Below, piece after piece: positions 1 through 9,376 of a stretch of 64,000 nt of DNA. Under the pieces are notes generated by a model. The model saw nothing but the letters and a program-made list of their open reading frames with translations. It was not told the DNA's origin and made no database searches. The translations under genes were made by a program, and so were the position numbers. The DNA is from Amoebophrya sp. A120 (lineage: Eukaryota; Sar; Dinophyceae; Syndiniales; Amoebophryaceae), in the NCBI GenBank assembly GCA_905178155.1, contig CAJINV010000003.1:6508570-6572569 (forward strand), given 5' to 3'. Numbering within the stretch: position 1 is the first letter of the stretch; each line of letters opens with the position of its first letter.

Positions 1-467
1 ACGAACATAAAGAGATTCTGAATCTGAAGGGAAAGAAATGCGACGGTTTTATGTTCGCCCCACGGCCACGTCAAAAGAAGACTGTTTTTGAAGATTGCGC
101 CCCTGGTTCTGTCATTTTTCTGCAGCAGCGTCTGTGGTGTGTACTTTCACCAAATGAAGATCAAGGCAAACAGCAAGCTGGACCTGCGTAGTGTGCAGTA
201 ATTCGCGATCTTCGAACAAAAGAAGCCTGTCGCAGTACTTACAGCCAAGCTAGTACTTATCTGTGAGCATGTCGGAACAAGAATGAATTAGAATTTTCTC
301 TCAGTGTCAATATTTTTCGCCATTTGCATTATTTTAAAGGCAGCGCAAAAATATTCGACCTTTGGGTTTGGTTTTGGCTCGCAACATTCGCCGAAAGCCA
401 CACACAGACACACCATTGTTGTAGCAGAACTGGGACCTAAGACCACTAAGCGCGAGGAGACATTATA
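1..467. other. Leader region without a recognised gene
   Basis: No open frame with convincing coding character is seen here. It is the upstream flank of the first + strand ORF. A short hydrophilic frame on the minus strand overlaps the following ORF and looks like a shadow. Confidence 0.4.
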
Positions 468-1766
468 ATGCGAGGGGTACTGATGCAGCCCATCGGGTTT
501 CTTCGTCCGGTGGTGCGTTCTTTCGGAATGTTTCTGCATCCCTGTAGTGTTGCGGGACTTGCGTTGAATCTACGATCAGACCCAGTGGCCAGGCCGTCCG
601 ACTTTGTGCCAAGACCTCGGCCGAGGTCACTAGAGGACGAGTATGGCAATGGCTATGAGAAGGTCGAAAGTAATGCGCCTCGATCCCAGAACCAGTACCG
701 GATGAAAGTCGGGCGCTTCACGATTACTCCGGCTGAGGAAGACGAGGATAGCATGCGCGACGATCTTCCAGCGACTGTGCGAGCGCTAAGTAGAACGCGG
801 ACCGCTAGCGGCGGCAACATCGTGGAATTGCTGCACAAAAGGCCGCCCTCCGGCAGCACCACAAAGAGCTCGTGCTCGTCGTACAGTCCTGGTAGTTCGT
901 CTAGCTCGTGGTCCCCGTCAGAAGTGCCCCGACCTTTGCTGTCAACTAGCGGCGCAGGGGTGAGTAACATGGTAAGTAGCAAGAACCAGGCACTCCGTTG
1001 CGCTGCTGGAGAGCTGCAACCATCTGCGGTAGAAGCAAAGGTTTGGGTTTGGCAAGATGTCGGCGCAGCTGCACGGGAACACGATTTTGGCCCACGGCGC
1101 CTTGTTTTCCTAGCAAGCTTCTTGGACGATGAGAGTAAACAGCAGGAGTTTTGTTCCACCTCTGAAATCAACGACGAGGACCGTCGAGACCGATGCGTAG
1201 GGCTAGTCGTATCCCCAAATAAAAAAACGAAAAAGACCACAGGGACCACAGCCAGAGGTCTAGGGGTTTTTCGCCCCAGTGCGCTGCAGTCTCCTAAGTA
1301 TTACGGTCTCCATTGCGAGGACCCAGGGATTTTCAGTATTCCCGAAGAGCAGTCGCCGGACTGTATCACGCAGACGCCAGCAAGCAGTTCAGGCTGCTAC
1401 ACGGACGTGCCGTCGGCTTCCTCAGACTGGGAGACAGACGAAGCAGCAATGGTGATGAAGACAGCTCCGGCGGCCGACGGAGGCACGGCAGGTGAAACTA
1501 GCATTCTCATTGGTGTGAATAAGGAGCCCCCACCAGCACCAGAGGAGCGCATTCACGGAGGCCCGTCGAGGACTAGAATTGAAAAACCTGGCTTTTTTTT
1601 TCCCGCCATTGTCGACGAGTTCATTCCTGAGGGTATTTCCAGAGAAGTCCAGCAGGAATTCTATGCGCGACAGGAACTTGGGGGGCAACTTGGGACGGTC
1701 GTTCGAGATATGGTCCACATTCAATCTGGAGGTCAGTACGTAGTAAAATATATCGCGAATGTTTGA
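468..1766 (+). CDS. Hypothetical protein, 432 aa, Ser-rich
   Basis: This is an uninterrupted ORF from an ATG preceded by an A/T-rich stretch to TGA. I do not recognise the family. The first half is rich in Ser, Arg and Pro, with runs of Ser around residues 125-150 that suggest disorder. The C-terminal 60 residues (FIPEGISREVQQEFYARQE onward) look more ordered. No signal peptide or membrane segment is obvious. An AATAAA lies 15 bases after the stop. The next ORF starts 31 bases downstream on the same strand. The long open frame supports coding, but the low complexity and a long antisense frame at 653-1249 leave doubt. Confidence 0.5.
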   Translation: MRGVLMQPIGFLRPVVRSFGMFLHPCSVAGLALNLRSDPVARPSDFVPRPRPRSLEDEYGNGYEKVESNAPRSQNQYRMKVGRFTITPAEEDEDSMRDDLPATVRALSRTRTASGGNIVELLHKRPPSGSTTKSSCSSYSPGSSSSSWSPSEVPRPLLSTSGAGVSNMVSSKNQALRCAAGELQPSAVEAKVWVWQDVGAAAREHDFGPRRLVFLASFLDDESKQQEFCSTSEINDEDRRDRCVGLVVSPNKKTKKTTGTTARGLGVFRPSALQSPKYYGLHCEDPGIFSIPEEQSPDCITQTPASSSGCYTDVPSASSDWETDEAAMVMKTAPAADGGTAGETSILIGVNKEPPPAPEERIHGGPSRTRIEKPGFFFPAIVDEFIPEGISREVQQEFYARQELGGQLGTVVRDMVHIQSGGQYVVKYIANV

Positions 1767-1780
1767 AACTCTGTGGTTCA

Positions 1781-1786
1781 AATAAA
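1781..1786 (+). terminator. Possible polyadenylation signal AATAAA
   Basis: The hexamer AATAAA sits 15 bases after the stop codon of the 432-aa ORF. The position suits a 3'-end signal. The hexamer is common by chance and dinoflagellates do not rely on it strictly. Confidence 0.3.
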
Positions 1787-1797
1787 GTAGATTCATC

Positions 1798-2628
1798 ATG
1801 AGGAAAGAATGCCAGCGCGGAGCCGTGGACGACATTTCACAGTTTTGTTTTCTCATTTCAAAAGACACTCACTCACACGACGTCAGTTCACCTGTTAACG
1901 TGTGCACACATATGAAATTATTTCAAGGTTTGGATACTTGTACGCGGTTCGGCGCACCTACAGTGTCTTTTCGGGCCTGCGTGGCACGCTCTTGTCGTGC
2001 ACGGCTAGCGGAACGAGCGAGAGAAATTCCTTCTCTCAATGCAGTTCCAGCGTCGCGTGTGTGGCTCCCGGCTTCGGAGCAATTGTTGTCCGATGTTCTC
2101 ACGCTTGTGTGTGCCAGAAGAAAACAAGTTTCGCTGCGAACGCAAACTACATGCTCCCGAGGGCTAGCGGGCCAAGCAGGTGATGCGGAAAACGAAAAAG
2201 ATGCAACAGCAGAGGAACGACTTTTGCAGCTCCACCCAGACAACCGCCGTACAAGCGCCTGCAGCGCCAATCACGAGGGGCACCCGAAGAATTCCCGGAG
2301 CGCAATGCTGCGAAACAAAAGCGGAGAAAGTGACACCTCCTGGCATCGAACCTCACTCCTGACGTCGACTTTGGCAGACGCAGACTGCACGATTTTACTG
2401 AAAGATGATAAAAAGAAATCTGGCGCTCCGGCTGTTTCCCTTACAGAGCAATACGACACCGCTGTGCGCTGGGATGCCGTGGGAAATATACTGCATTTCT
2501 ACCTTGTCCAATCCGATGCGTTTCCTGCAGCGTTGCGCGGTTTGTCGAACGAGGGAGCCCTGCGGTTGAACTTGATCACTGGCGCCGTTGACGTATTCCC
2601 AGAATTAATAGCGCGAGGAGCATTCTAA
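1798..2628 (+). CDS. Hypothetical protein, up to 276 aa
   Basis: The frame opens at an ATG at 1798 with a second ATG at 1912; the second may be the true start, because the first lies only 31 bases after the previous stop. I do not recognise the family. The last 65 residues (SLTEQYDTAVRWDAVGNILH onward, ending LITGAVDVFPELIARGAF) look like a folded domain. The middle is Arg/Ser/Ala-rich and may hide an intron. No catalytic motif or membrane segment is visible. Confidence 0.35.
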   Translation: MRKECQRGAVDDISQFCFLISKDTHSHDVSSPVNVCTHMKLFQGLDTCTRFGAPTVSFRACVARSCRARLAERAREIPSLNAVPASRVWLPASEQLLSDVLTLVCARRKQVSLRTQTTCSRGLAGQAGDAENEKDATAEERLLQLHPDNRRTSACSANHEGHPKNSRSAMLRNKSGESDTSWHRTSLLTSTLADADCTILLKDDKKKSGAPAVSLTEQYDTAVRWDAVGNILHFYLVQSDAFPAALRGLSNEGALRLNLITGAVDVFPELIARGAF

Positions 2629-3733
2629 AGTTATCAAAAAAAGAGAAGAGTTATCGATTTGAATGCACATGTCGCGGTACTTACGTTTGTAAGTTGTGTT
2701 TTGTTTCGAATTTAAAACCTATCAGAACTCACTTGAATTTTTGACACTGCTTTGAAGCTTTAGTGCCGTCTGAGGCACTGCAGTTTTTTGCGTCGCACGG
2801 TGGAAAAAAAATGTTTTTTTCTGGTGCTGCGAAAGAGGGGCAGGTGTAGAGCAACTGCCGAGCCTTAGCGTAAACAAAATTCGTTCTTGTCATGTAATAT
2901 TTCGCGAAACAGATGATGATGAAAACGAAAATTTTCCACGACAGCGCCCACCTGTCATGTACCCCAATACCCGAGATGACAGGCGGCGAAAACATGATGA
3001 CAGTTTTCATGTATTTTGAGAATAAAGATGAAGATGATTGATCACATACCTGGGGACCAACAGTAAATGCGTACGTGTACAGGTTTTTTGTGCAGGTGCG
3101 CAAGTGAAATTATAAGTTGCTATCTGTCTGCTGCCCTCCGGATCGCTCGTGTAGATTCTTTTCTGCGATACTAATGAATGCAACACATTTTTGATTTTGA
3201 TATTGGAAACGAACGAGCAGAGCTACACATATGAAATGTTTTGGTAAAGGTAACTTCATGATGATTGCCGAGGGAATCTCTTGTCGAATTTGATATTTCA
3301 TGTCGAGTGACAAACACCTGCGGTGCACCGGCGAGGAGCTGCGTACATTTGCGAACAAAACGATTTCATCCCTGAGGCGCAAGCCTACATGTCGCAGCGA
3401 CAGAGCCTGCCATTCGTGTTCGGTTTATGCTCACGCCGACCCAGACTTCGAAGATCAATAACGATCCACCGCAAGAAGGTCATTATTAAGCAGTCTGCTT
3501 TTTGTCTTTCACGGAAACACGAGTGGTACGCAACCGCAACCGCAAAAGCGATGCGGTACTTTATTAAAGTAGCGCTTTTCTACACATGGATGCCGACAGA
3601 GAACATCATTACAGAGGCAGGTCTTCTCGGTTTAGTGCTCAGATGCAAGAGTAAGGATGTATGATAACCAACGACAGGCAGAACCTCTTCTGCCGCGTCT
3701 TTCCAAATCCAACAGCTACCTACTCAGGCTATA
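2629..3733. other. Spacer without a convincing gene
   Basis: Short frames on both strands (for example 3323-3664 on the + strand and two near 2.7-3.4 kb on the minus strand) lack recognisable motifs or compositional support. An AATAAAG occurs near 3020. Nothing else is seen. Confidence 0.4.
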
Positions 3734-4711
3734 ATGAGACTCCAGGGGTGTCGAACAATAGGAGTCGGTAAGGGACAGTCTAACGCTGAGAGTCGAGCAG
3801 ATGTAAATCATCAGAATAATCAAGCCGTGCATGTTTTTGCTGTTCGCGCTGCCCTTCGTTCAGTTTATAATTTTGTCGGGATGACTTTCTTCACATCTTA
3901 TGCGTCATGTTCTTCGTCTGGGTCTGCAGCCCAGCAGAGCGACAGTGATAGCGCCACACGGCCAATGAAGCAGGTAGCGCTTTTCGGCGGAAGAACGGAG
4001 ATTCGAATGAGCGAGCAATCCGTGTGGCGCTGTTTGTACGGTGCGAGCTTCGGCCTTGTCGTCCTGAACGCGGTAAAGCTACCACTGCTCCTGCCGAAAT
4101 TGTCCGCCCGCCACCGCGGCGCGCCTTATTTGCCTACTTCCCGGAAGGCCCTGGACACGCTATTCAATCGTCTGCTTCCACCGCCGCAGCGTGGACCGCC
4201 AGGGAGCACAGAAGGAGCAAAATTTAATCGTGTCAGAATGCGCCTATTGGATCTGGGCTCCGGTGACGGACGTATTGTTATCGCCGCAGCGCGGCATGGA
4301 TACCACGCGACTGGGTATGAGCTCAATCCCTGGCTTTACGCCTGGTCTCAGCTCCAGCGCATCCGCACATTCGCCCGCAGCGCGGAAGAGCGCCGCAATT
4401 GCAGGTTTATCCTGGGCAATATCTGGAACGTCGTCGGTTGCAGCAGTACTGCGCGGCAGTCGCAGCGGGAGGGCACAGCAAGAGGAACTACCGGTCGGCT
4501 GCAGCCAGAGGACTCCAAAAATCTTGACAGATTCGATGTGGTAACGGTGTATGGCCGCCCAGGGGACCAGGTGATGGAACGCGTGTCGGATCTGGTGCAA
4601 AACCACTTAAGGCCCAAATACCTCGTGTCCAACCAATTTTCGGTCCCTGGCCTAGAGAGCAAGTTAGTAAAGGACTTGGACGGTCTTAAGCTGTACAAGC
4701 TGGACGACTGA
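3734..4711 (+). CDS. FAM173/ATPSCKMT-like lysine N-methyltransferase
   Basis: The C-terminal two thirds matches the seven-beta-strand methyltransferases of the FAM173 (ATPSCKMT) family, which methylate a lysine of mitochondrial ATP synthase subunit c. Visible family features are a hydrophobic anchor (SFGLVVLNAVKLPLLLP, near residues 103-120), the SAM-binding loop LLDLGSGDGRIVIAAARHG at about residue 171, the strand-2 motif YELNPWLYAWSQLQR at about 195, and a C-terminal segment FDVVTVYGRPGDQVMERVS corresponding to the FAM173 'VVIFGVPQMM' region. Residues after about 245 carry a Gln/Arg/Thr-rich insert. The 5' start is uncertain: ATGs at 3734, 3881, 3965 and 4009 are in frame, and the conserved part needs only the last. 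The family is well supported; the ATP synthase substrate is inferred from homology. Confidence 0.85.
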   Translation: MRLQGCRTIGVGKGQSNAESRADVNHQNNQAVHVFAVRAALRSVYNFVGMTFFTSYASCSSSGSAAQQSDSDSATRPMKQVALFGGRTEIRMSEQSVWRCLYGASFGLVVLNAVKLPLLLPKLSARHRGAPYLPTSRKALDTLFNRLLPPPQRGPPGSTEGAKFNRVRMRLLDLGSGDGRIVIAAARHGYHATGYELNPWLYAWSQLQRIRTFARSAEERRNCRFILGNIWNVVGCSSTARQSQREGTARGTTGRLQPEDSKNLDRFDVVTVYGRPGDQVMERVSDLVQNHLRPKYLVSNQFSVPGLESKLVKDLDGLKLYKLDD

Positions 4712-5328
4712 CGTAGACAGAGTTTTATTATCATAGATCGTTGTCGTTTTCTATCTCTAGTTGTAATTTATTATACCAATTGTAGTAGAACTAGTGTGAC
4801 GCTGGCGGAGGCTTCCCAAGACGTGTTGAGTATTTGCAGGAAAAGCAACCGGTGTTCATTTCGATTCGACCTCGACGGTTTCCGAAATATATAATAATCC
4901 AATTCGATCACGAGTGTTGGAGTCGAGAGGCGTGCATGTGCAATTTGTGAGTAAACAGCTGGGAAACGGGGATCGTGGGAGTGTTAAAAAGCAGGCGAAA
5001 TAGACAAGTAAGAAAGAAACTTGGTGACTCGCATATTTTCATCTCTCTCGCTACAGGCCGATCGCCATCGTCGTCATACCGTAAACTCGTGGTGGGGGTT
5101 TCTGTCTTAAATAAGACATTGCCCGCACTAACTCTCCTACACACACGACCAAAGAACACGTCTTGGTATCGCCAGAAGTAGGAGGCTTTCGGCGATTATG
5201 CCCGCTGGTTGACGAGTATTTTTTTAAGCATCACATCGAATCGGGTTCCTCTTCGATCGTGTCGGCGCTTTGATGGGTCCCTGGGTTTCGAAGCACACTT
5301 GATCATCCTAGATGCGGCATCGTCAAGC
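4712..5328. other. Spacer, no gene seen
   Basis: This is the intergenic stretch between the methyltransferase and the next membrane-protein gene. Short frames on both strands lack support. The ORF of the next gene can be extended back to 5209, but the signal peptide begins at 5329. Confidence 0.4.
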
Positions 5329-6291
5329 ATGAGCCGTCGCGCTTTTCTGCTCGTTGGTGCTTGGTTGTCCTCCGTGTGCTCTACGTCGGCCTCACACGAT
5401 GACGTAGCGGCATCTGGAGGGATCATCGAAGCGGTGGATGACCATTCTGGTGCTGTTGATCGACAGAGGTTCTTGCGGAACGAACACAGCGACCGGTCCC
5501 CATCGGTTTCCGTGGCACAAGAAGAAGAAATCGCTGACGTCACTCCGAATACCACTGTCCTCGGTGGAATTCCAAGAACCGATGATTATTTGCCTACCAA
5601 TGCATCATCCTCATCATCCGCCACAGCTCGGCGTTTCAGGCCCCACCGAGGACCCACGGCGACCACAATACAGGCGGGCTCTTCCTCGACCAGCTCAGCA
5701 GCGGTTCCCGGTTCAGGACTTGTCCAAGGGCGACGAGCAGTCATCACGGCTTCGTCATCTATGATACGTTCGTCAGAGCTGGAGTCCGAGTGGGTGGACA
5801 ACTATGAGGACCACCTGGTGGTATCTTCGAAAGGGGACCAGCAGAATGTCACAGTCGCCAGTAAGCCTAGCAGGGCTGCTACCGATGTTCTTCGCGGTTC
5901 TGCTCTTCTGCAGTTCTTGAACGCCACCAACTGCACCGACAACGCCACAAACTGCACGAACGAAACTGCAGCCGCTCCGGCGAAGAAGACCACCGCAACG
6001 GAGGAGGAGACGCCCGGGCTCTTTCCGGAGTGGATGTCCTTCGGCAGCGCACTCGATCTCGCCAAGTTTGTCGCCACGAATGGCATGATCATTGGGCTGC
6101 TCTGTGCCGTGATTTACTTCGTGCAGACGCAGCGAGACTCTATTGTGTATGAAGACGACGTCTACGACAGTCGCGCGGGTGCGACGCAGGAGGAGATCGA
6201 AGAAAAAAGACTGGAGCGGAAGCTCCGGAAGCGAAAAGAAAAGGACGACGAAAAGATTCAGGAGGAAGTGATCGAAGAGGCGTTGCAGTGA
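5329..6291 (+). CDS. Secreted type I single-pass membrane protein, unknown
   Basis: The frame is open from 5209, but I start it at the ATG at 5329. There the protein begins with a classical signal peptide (MSRRAFLLVGAWLSSVC...) and gives 320 residues. A Ser/Thr-rich, probably O-glycosylated ectodomain follows, with clustered N-glycosylation sequons in the stretch NATNCTDNATNCTNET. One transmembrane helix lies near residues 253-266 (MIIGLLCAVIYFV). The cytoplasmic tail is short and strongly charged, with a predicted coiled-coil (EEIEEKRLERKLRKRKEKDD). No family is recognised. The topology is read directly from the sequence; a surface or secretory-pathway role is inferred. Confidence 0.75.
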   Translation: MSRRAFLLVGAWLSSVCSTSASHDDVAASGGIIEAVDDHSGAVDRQRFLRNEHSDRSPSVSVAQEEEIADVTPNTTVLGGIPRTDDYLPTNASSSSSATARRFRPHRGPTATTIQAGSSSTSSAAVPGSGLVQGRRAVITASSSMIRSSELESEWVDNYEDHLVVSSKGDQQNVTVASKPSRAATDVLRGSALLQFLNATNCTDNATNCTNETAAAPAKKTTATEEETPGLFPEWMSFGSALDLAKFVATNGMIIGLLCAVIYFVQTQRDSIVYEDDVYDSRAGATQEEIEEKRLERKLRKRKEKDDEKIQEEVIEEALQ

Positions 6292-6671
6292 CAACCTGGC
6301 GGTGATATTATTACGTGCAGCTCAGGGTTCGTTTCGTAACGCGGTCTGATTTTTGAACTTGCTGCAGTTTCTCAGCGGCTCTTCTGGTGGAGCATAAGCG
6401 AGTCCACCGTGCGACCGTGTCTTGGTCAGTGGAGGCATAGCTTTGTGTTCGACGTAGATCATCTACTGCGTTCTGTAATCAGAGTGCGCGACGAAGACTA
6501 TGATCTACTGCGCCAGCATTCTCCTGGCGAGGTGCAGAGTGATAGTGTCTTTGTCGTGTGCTCATCGTATATCGAACCGAAAGTAAGCCGAAACGGTAGC
6601 GCAAGCGAACAAAATAAGAACTATGGGTCGTATTCATCGGGGGTAAAAAGATCGCCGGCCGCGGCAACGTC
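6292..6671. other. Spacer, possibly with a 5' exon
   Basis: A 112-residue frame at 6409-6747 overlaps the start of the next gene in another frame and has no recognisable motif. It could be an upstream exon or noise. Confidence 0.3.
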
Positions 6672-7808
6672 ATGCGGCACAAGGCGGGCCCGGGATCGTG
6701 CGGGCAGGGAGGAGTCTGGAAGTGCATCTTCGTATCACCGTTGTTGACTTCGGTACTTGTTAATTTCCGAGAGGCGCATGGGGTGCAGTTGCGAACGAAG
6801 CCGCCGCGCGAGTACGACTACGGCACGTACGACCATGATTTAGAGGTGTCCCCGGGGGCTGCGTCTTCCCTTGCCATTGGCTTCTTTCGAGACGCTGTTT
6901 GGAGTCGTTACGAGGGCGTTGCAAGTGACAGCGGGCCGACCGCTGCCGCGCAGCTACTACACCGCGAAAATGTGATGTTGCATGAAGGTGCTGATCCCCA
7001 GTTACCCAGTAGTGAGAACAAGTTGGATCCACCCCTCGATGCGACGTCATCCTTTTTGGCGGTGTTTTATTCCCACACCTGTCCCGATTGTCGGAATTTT
7101 CGCCCAGTCTGGAATCGTCTACGCGGGGAAGTGCCGCAAAATCTCACTCTCGTTGCAGTGGAGGACCCCGAGTACGCCGCACCGGGTCCCTTTCGGCACT
7201 TCGAGATACCCGCAGTATTTCGTGTCGAAGTCGCAAAAAGTCGAGTACTAGCAGCGGACACGCCAACAACTACTATCGGCGCAGGAAACTTCGACGGGAC
7301 CACGACTCGATCGCGGGCTGAAGATCGTCACTCGCTGAAGGTCAAGGTCACAAAGTTTCCAATGGCTGCCTTGGGGGACTTTCTGGAACACAAAAAATCG
7401 GCTGACCGGATGCTTGCGGAGCTGGTGGGATTTGTTTCGCCCTCTGTGACCGCGTACGGCCTGTCTAAACGCAACGACGGCCGCCGCGGAAAGGAAACGA
7501 AGGGTACTGATGGTGATGCGGGCACACTGCTTGCGGTTTTGGCGGCGCACCCTGGGCAGGAGCTCGGCGTTTTGCACTCTCCTGACTTTCGAGATACTGC
7601 GCTGGCTATTAGAGGGAAAGATGCCCTGCCTCCGGAGGTGTGTTTCACGCAAAAAGAAGTTTTTAACGACGAACAAAAACTTTTACGTTTATGTTGCATG
7701 AAAGGAGAAATGCCTCCCTCTTTTACACGACGAGTGTATGCCGCTCTTGCTGGGAGATTCTGCATGTACAGATATGCGCTATTGCGCATTGCAAGCGTGT
7801 GCTGCTGA
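6672..7808 (+). CDS. Thioredoxin-fold secretory protein (PDI-like, CPDC)
   Basis: A hydrophobic N-terminus (CIFVSPLLTSVLVNF) that could act as a signal peptide or anchor is followed by a spacer. A thioredoxin-like domain begins near residue 126 (SFLAVFYSHTCPDCRNFRPV). The CxxC motif is Cys137-Pro-Asp-Cys140, typical of disulfide exchange enzymes, and the downstream FEIPAVFRVEV carries the cis-proline of the fold. After about residue 180 the protein leaves the thioredoxin core and includes a charged stretch. The last 50 residues look non-coding-like, so an intron may begin near 7680 and the gene may continue into the hydrophobic exon at 7909-8157. The thiol-redox role is supported by the motif; partner and compartment (ER or secretory) are inferred. 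Confidence 0.65.
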   Translation: MRHKAGPGSCGQGGVWKCIFVSPLLTSVLVNFREAHGVQLRTKPPREYDYGTYDHDLEVSPGAASSLAIGFFRDAVWSRYEGVASDSGPTAAAQLLHRENVMLHEGADPQLPSSENKLDPPLDATSSFLAVFYSHTCPDCRNFRPVWNRLRGEVPQNLTLVAVEDPEYAAPGPFRHFEIPAVFRVEVAKSRVLAADTPTTTIGAGNFDGTTTRSRAEDRHSLKVKVTKFPMAALGDFLEHKKSADRMLAELVGFVSPSVTAYGLSKRNDGRRGKETKGTDGDAGTLLAVLAAHPGQELGVLHSPDFRDTALAIRGKDALPPEVCFTQKEVFNDEQKLLRLCCMKGEMPPSFTRRVYAALAGRFCMYRYALLRIASVCC

Positions 7809-7908
7809 TGCGCTGGGTAGAACGCATTGAAACCGCGTACTGCTGACGCATGGATAAATCATGTTTAATTCTGTTTTTCCGGTTGGGGCTTGCTATTGCT
7901 TCGGTTGA

Positions 7909-8157
7909 ATGGCCTGGCCGCGTTCTGTGGTGGGGGCAATTTTCACTTTGGTACTCGCACAGTATCTCCTGTCGCTAAATTTGGCGACGTACTTCCAAAA
8001 CGAAACAAACACTAGTCCGAAAGCGGCTAACCAAAAAATTCTCCAACTCGCCGCTGGGTTTCTGGATCGCCACCAGCTCGCTTGGCAGGGAGGTGGAAGT
8101 ACCGAAATCTCATCTGTCGACATTTCACAACCACCTACGGATCATCCGAATAAATAA
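7909..8157 (+). CDS. Small membrane protein or 3' exon of the thioredoxin gene
   Basis: This 82-residue frame starts with a strong hydrophobic segment (SVVGAIFTLVLAQYLLSLNL) and continues with a polar tail that has one N-glycosylation sequon (NET). The stop is followed directly by AATAAATAAAA-like sequence, a plausible polyadenylation signal. PDI-family proteins are often C-terminally anchored, so this may be the last exon of the preceding gene rather than a separate one. A transcript would decide. Confidence 0.4.
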   Translation: MAWPRSVVGAIFTLVLAQYLLSLNLATYFQNETNTSPKAANQKILQLAAGFLDRHQLAWQGGGSTEISSVDISQPPTDHPNK

Positions 8158-9376
8158 AATGAATACATTGACATTGAGCAAATTAGTTTTTTCCATGTGG
8201 GTGTATACTTAATCGATCGATTGTTTGATGATGTGAGGACGAATCCTTTACATTGATGAGAACCTGTGTGAACGCGTCGCCACTGTCTGTTCTGCAGGAC
8301 CGTCAAGAAGGGTGGATGCACTAGTAGGTATCGAGACACTTGTTGTCCACTGGCATGACGCATCGCAATTACTGTCGTGGCGTAGACGAGGCAAGCGCGA
8401 CTGTGGTACAGATCGATACCCGCTTCTCCTTGGATTACCCAAATCGTCATCTTCGTTATCGGGTTTTTAATCGACATCAAAAAGTGAAAAGGTCGTCGTC
8501 GTCCGCCTTTAGCTACAACTGTGCCTCGTTAACTAAGGCATTTCCATTTGTATCGCTCGTTTTGTGCATTCGAAGAATCGATTGTTTGCAAGAACGAGTT
8601 GTCTTCGTCGATATCTTGATCTTTGTCCTCTTATCGAACTTAGAAGAGCATGCGGTCGTGTTTGGCTAAACACGAGCGTATGCTCGAAAAAATACGGACA
8701 AAAGTGCGACTAGTACGGGAGCACGCACGGTGCCATTTTTTTGAGTGTTCAATTCGCATCGAGGCGTGTAAGAGGTCGTTTTTCGTTGTGAGTGCTCGAC
8801 AAACGAGCGTCTTTTTAGGGAATGGTAGGAAAGTACGAAGGTGCAGCCACGGATGCGCTGTAGATTCAGGCAGCTAAAAGCCGCATCACATGCAGGCCTT
8901 AGGAGAGTACGAAGGTGCAGCCACGGTTGCGCTGTAGATTCAGGCAGCTAAAAGCCGCATCACATCCACATGCAGGCCTCAGGGCGCTGGAAGTAGAAAG
9001 TAGGCGTTGGCGGGAAAAAATAGTCAGGGGGCCCGATTACGTAGAGCGAGGTGTCGTCGTGCTTCACTAGACCAGGAGTGAGTCGATGTTTGCAACATTC
9101 CATGCTGGCATCCGTCCCGCTTTATTCTTAGTAGATCGACATCGACGTCGTGCTATACAGTGGTGAGCCTTAGAAAAGTTCAATATCCGCGTTCTTGGTA
9201 ATACATCTTCAATTTCGACGTGCGTTTTGACGGTCAGCAAGTGCAAGGGTCCTTTCTTTGTTTTTTGCTACTGCCGGGACCGCGACGGCACGTAGAAGAT
9301 GATGCCTCAGGACTTTTTAACGAGAGCACGCTGAGCTGGAGCAAGTTGGGGTGAGGCCTACTAACTTCCAGCAGAG
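8158..9376. other. Spacer with a tandem duplication
   Basis: No convincing gene is seen. Short frames at 8142-8480 (minus), 8340-8669 and 8650-8877 (plus) lack motifs. The stretch holds the 74-bp tandem duplication described separately and leads into the EF-hand gene. Confidence 0.4.
8833..8980. repeat. Tandem duplication, period 74 bp
   Basis: Two copies begin at 8833 and 8907 with GTACGAAGGTGCAGCCACGG. They share most of their length (…CAGCTAAAAGCCGCATCACAT…), differing by a base change and a small 3' insertion in copy 2. It is intergenic. Function unknown. Confidence 0.8.
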
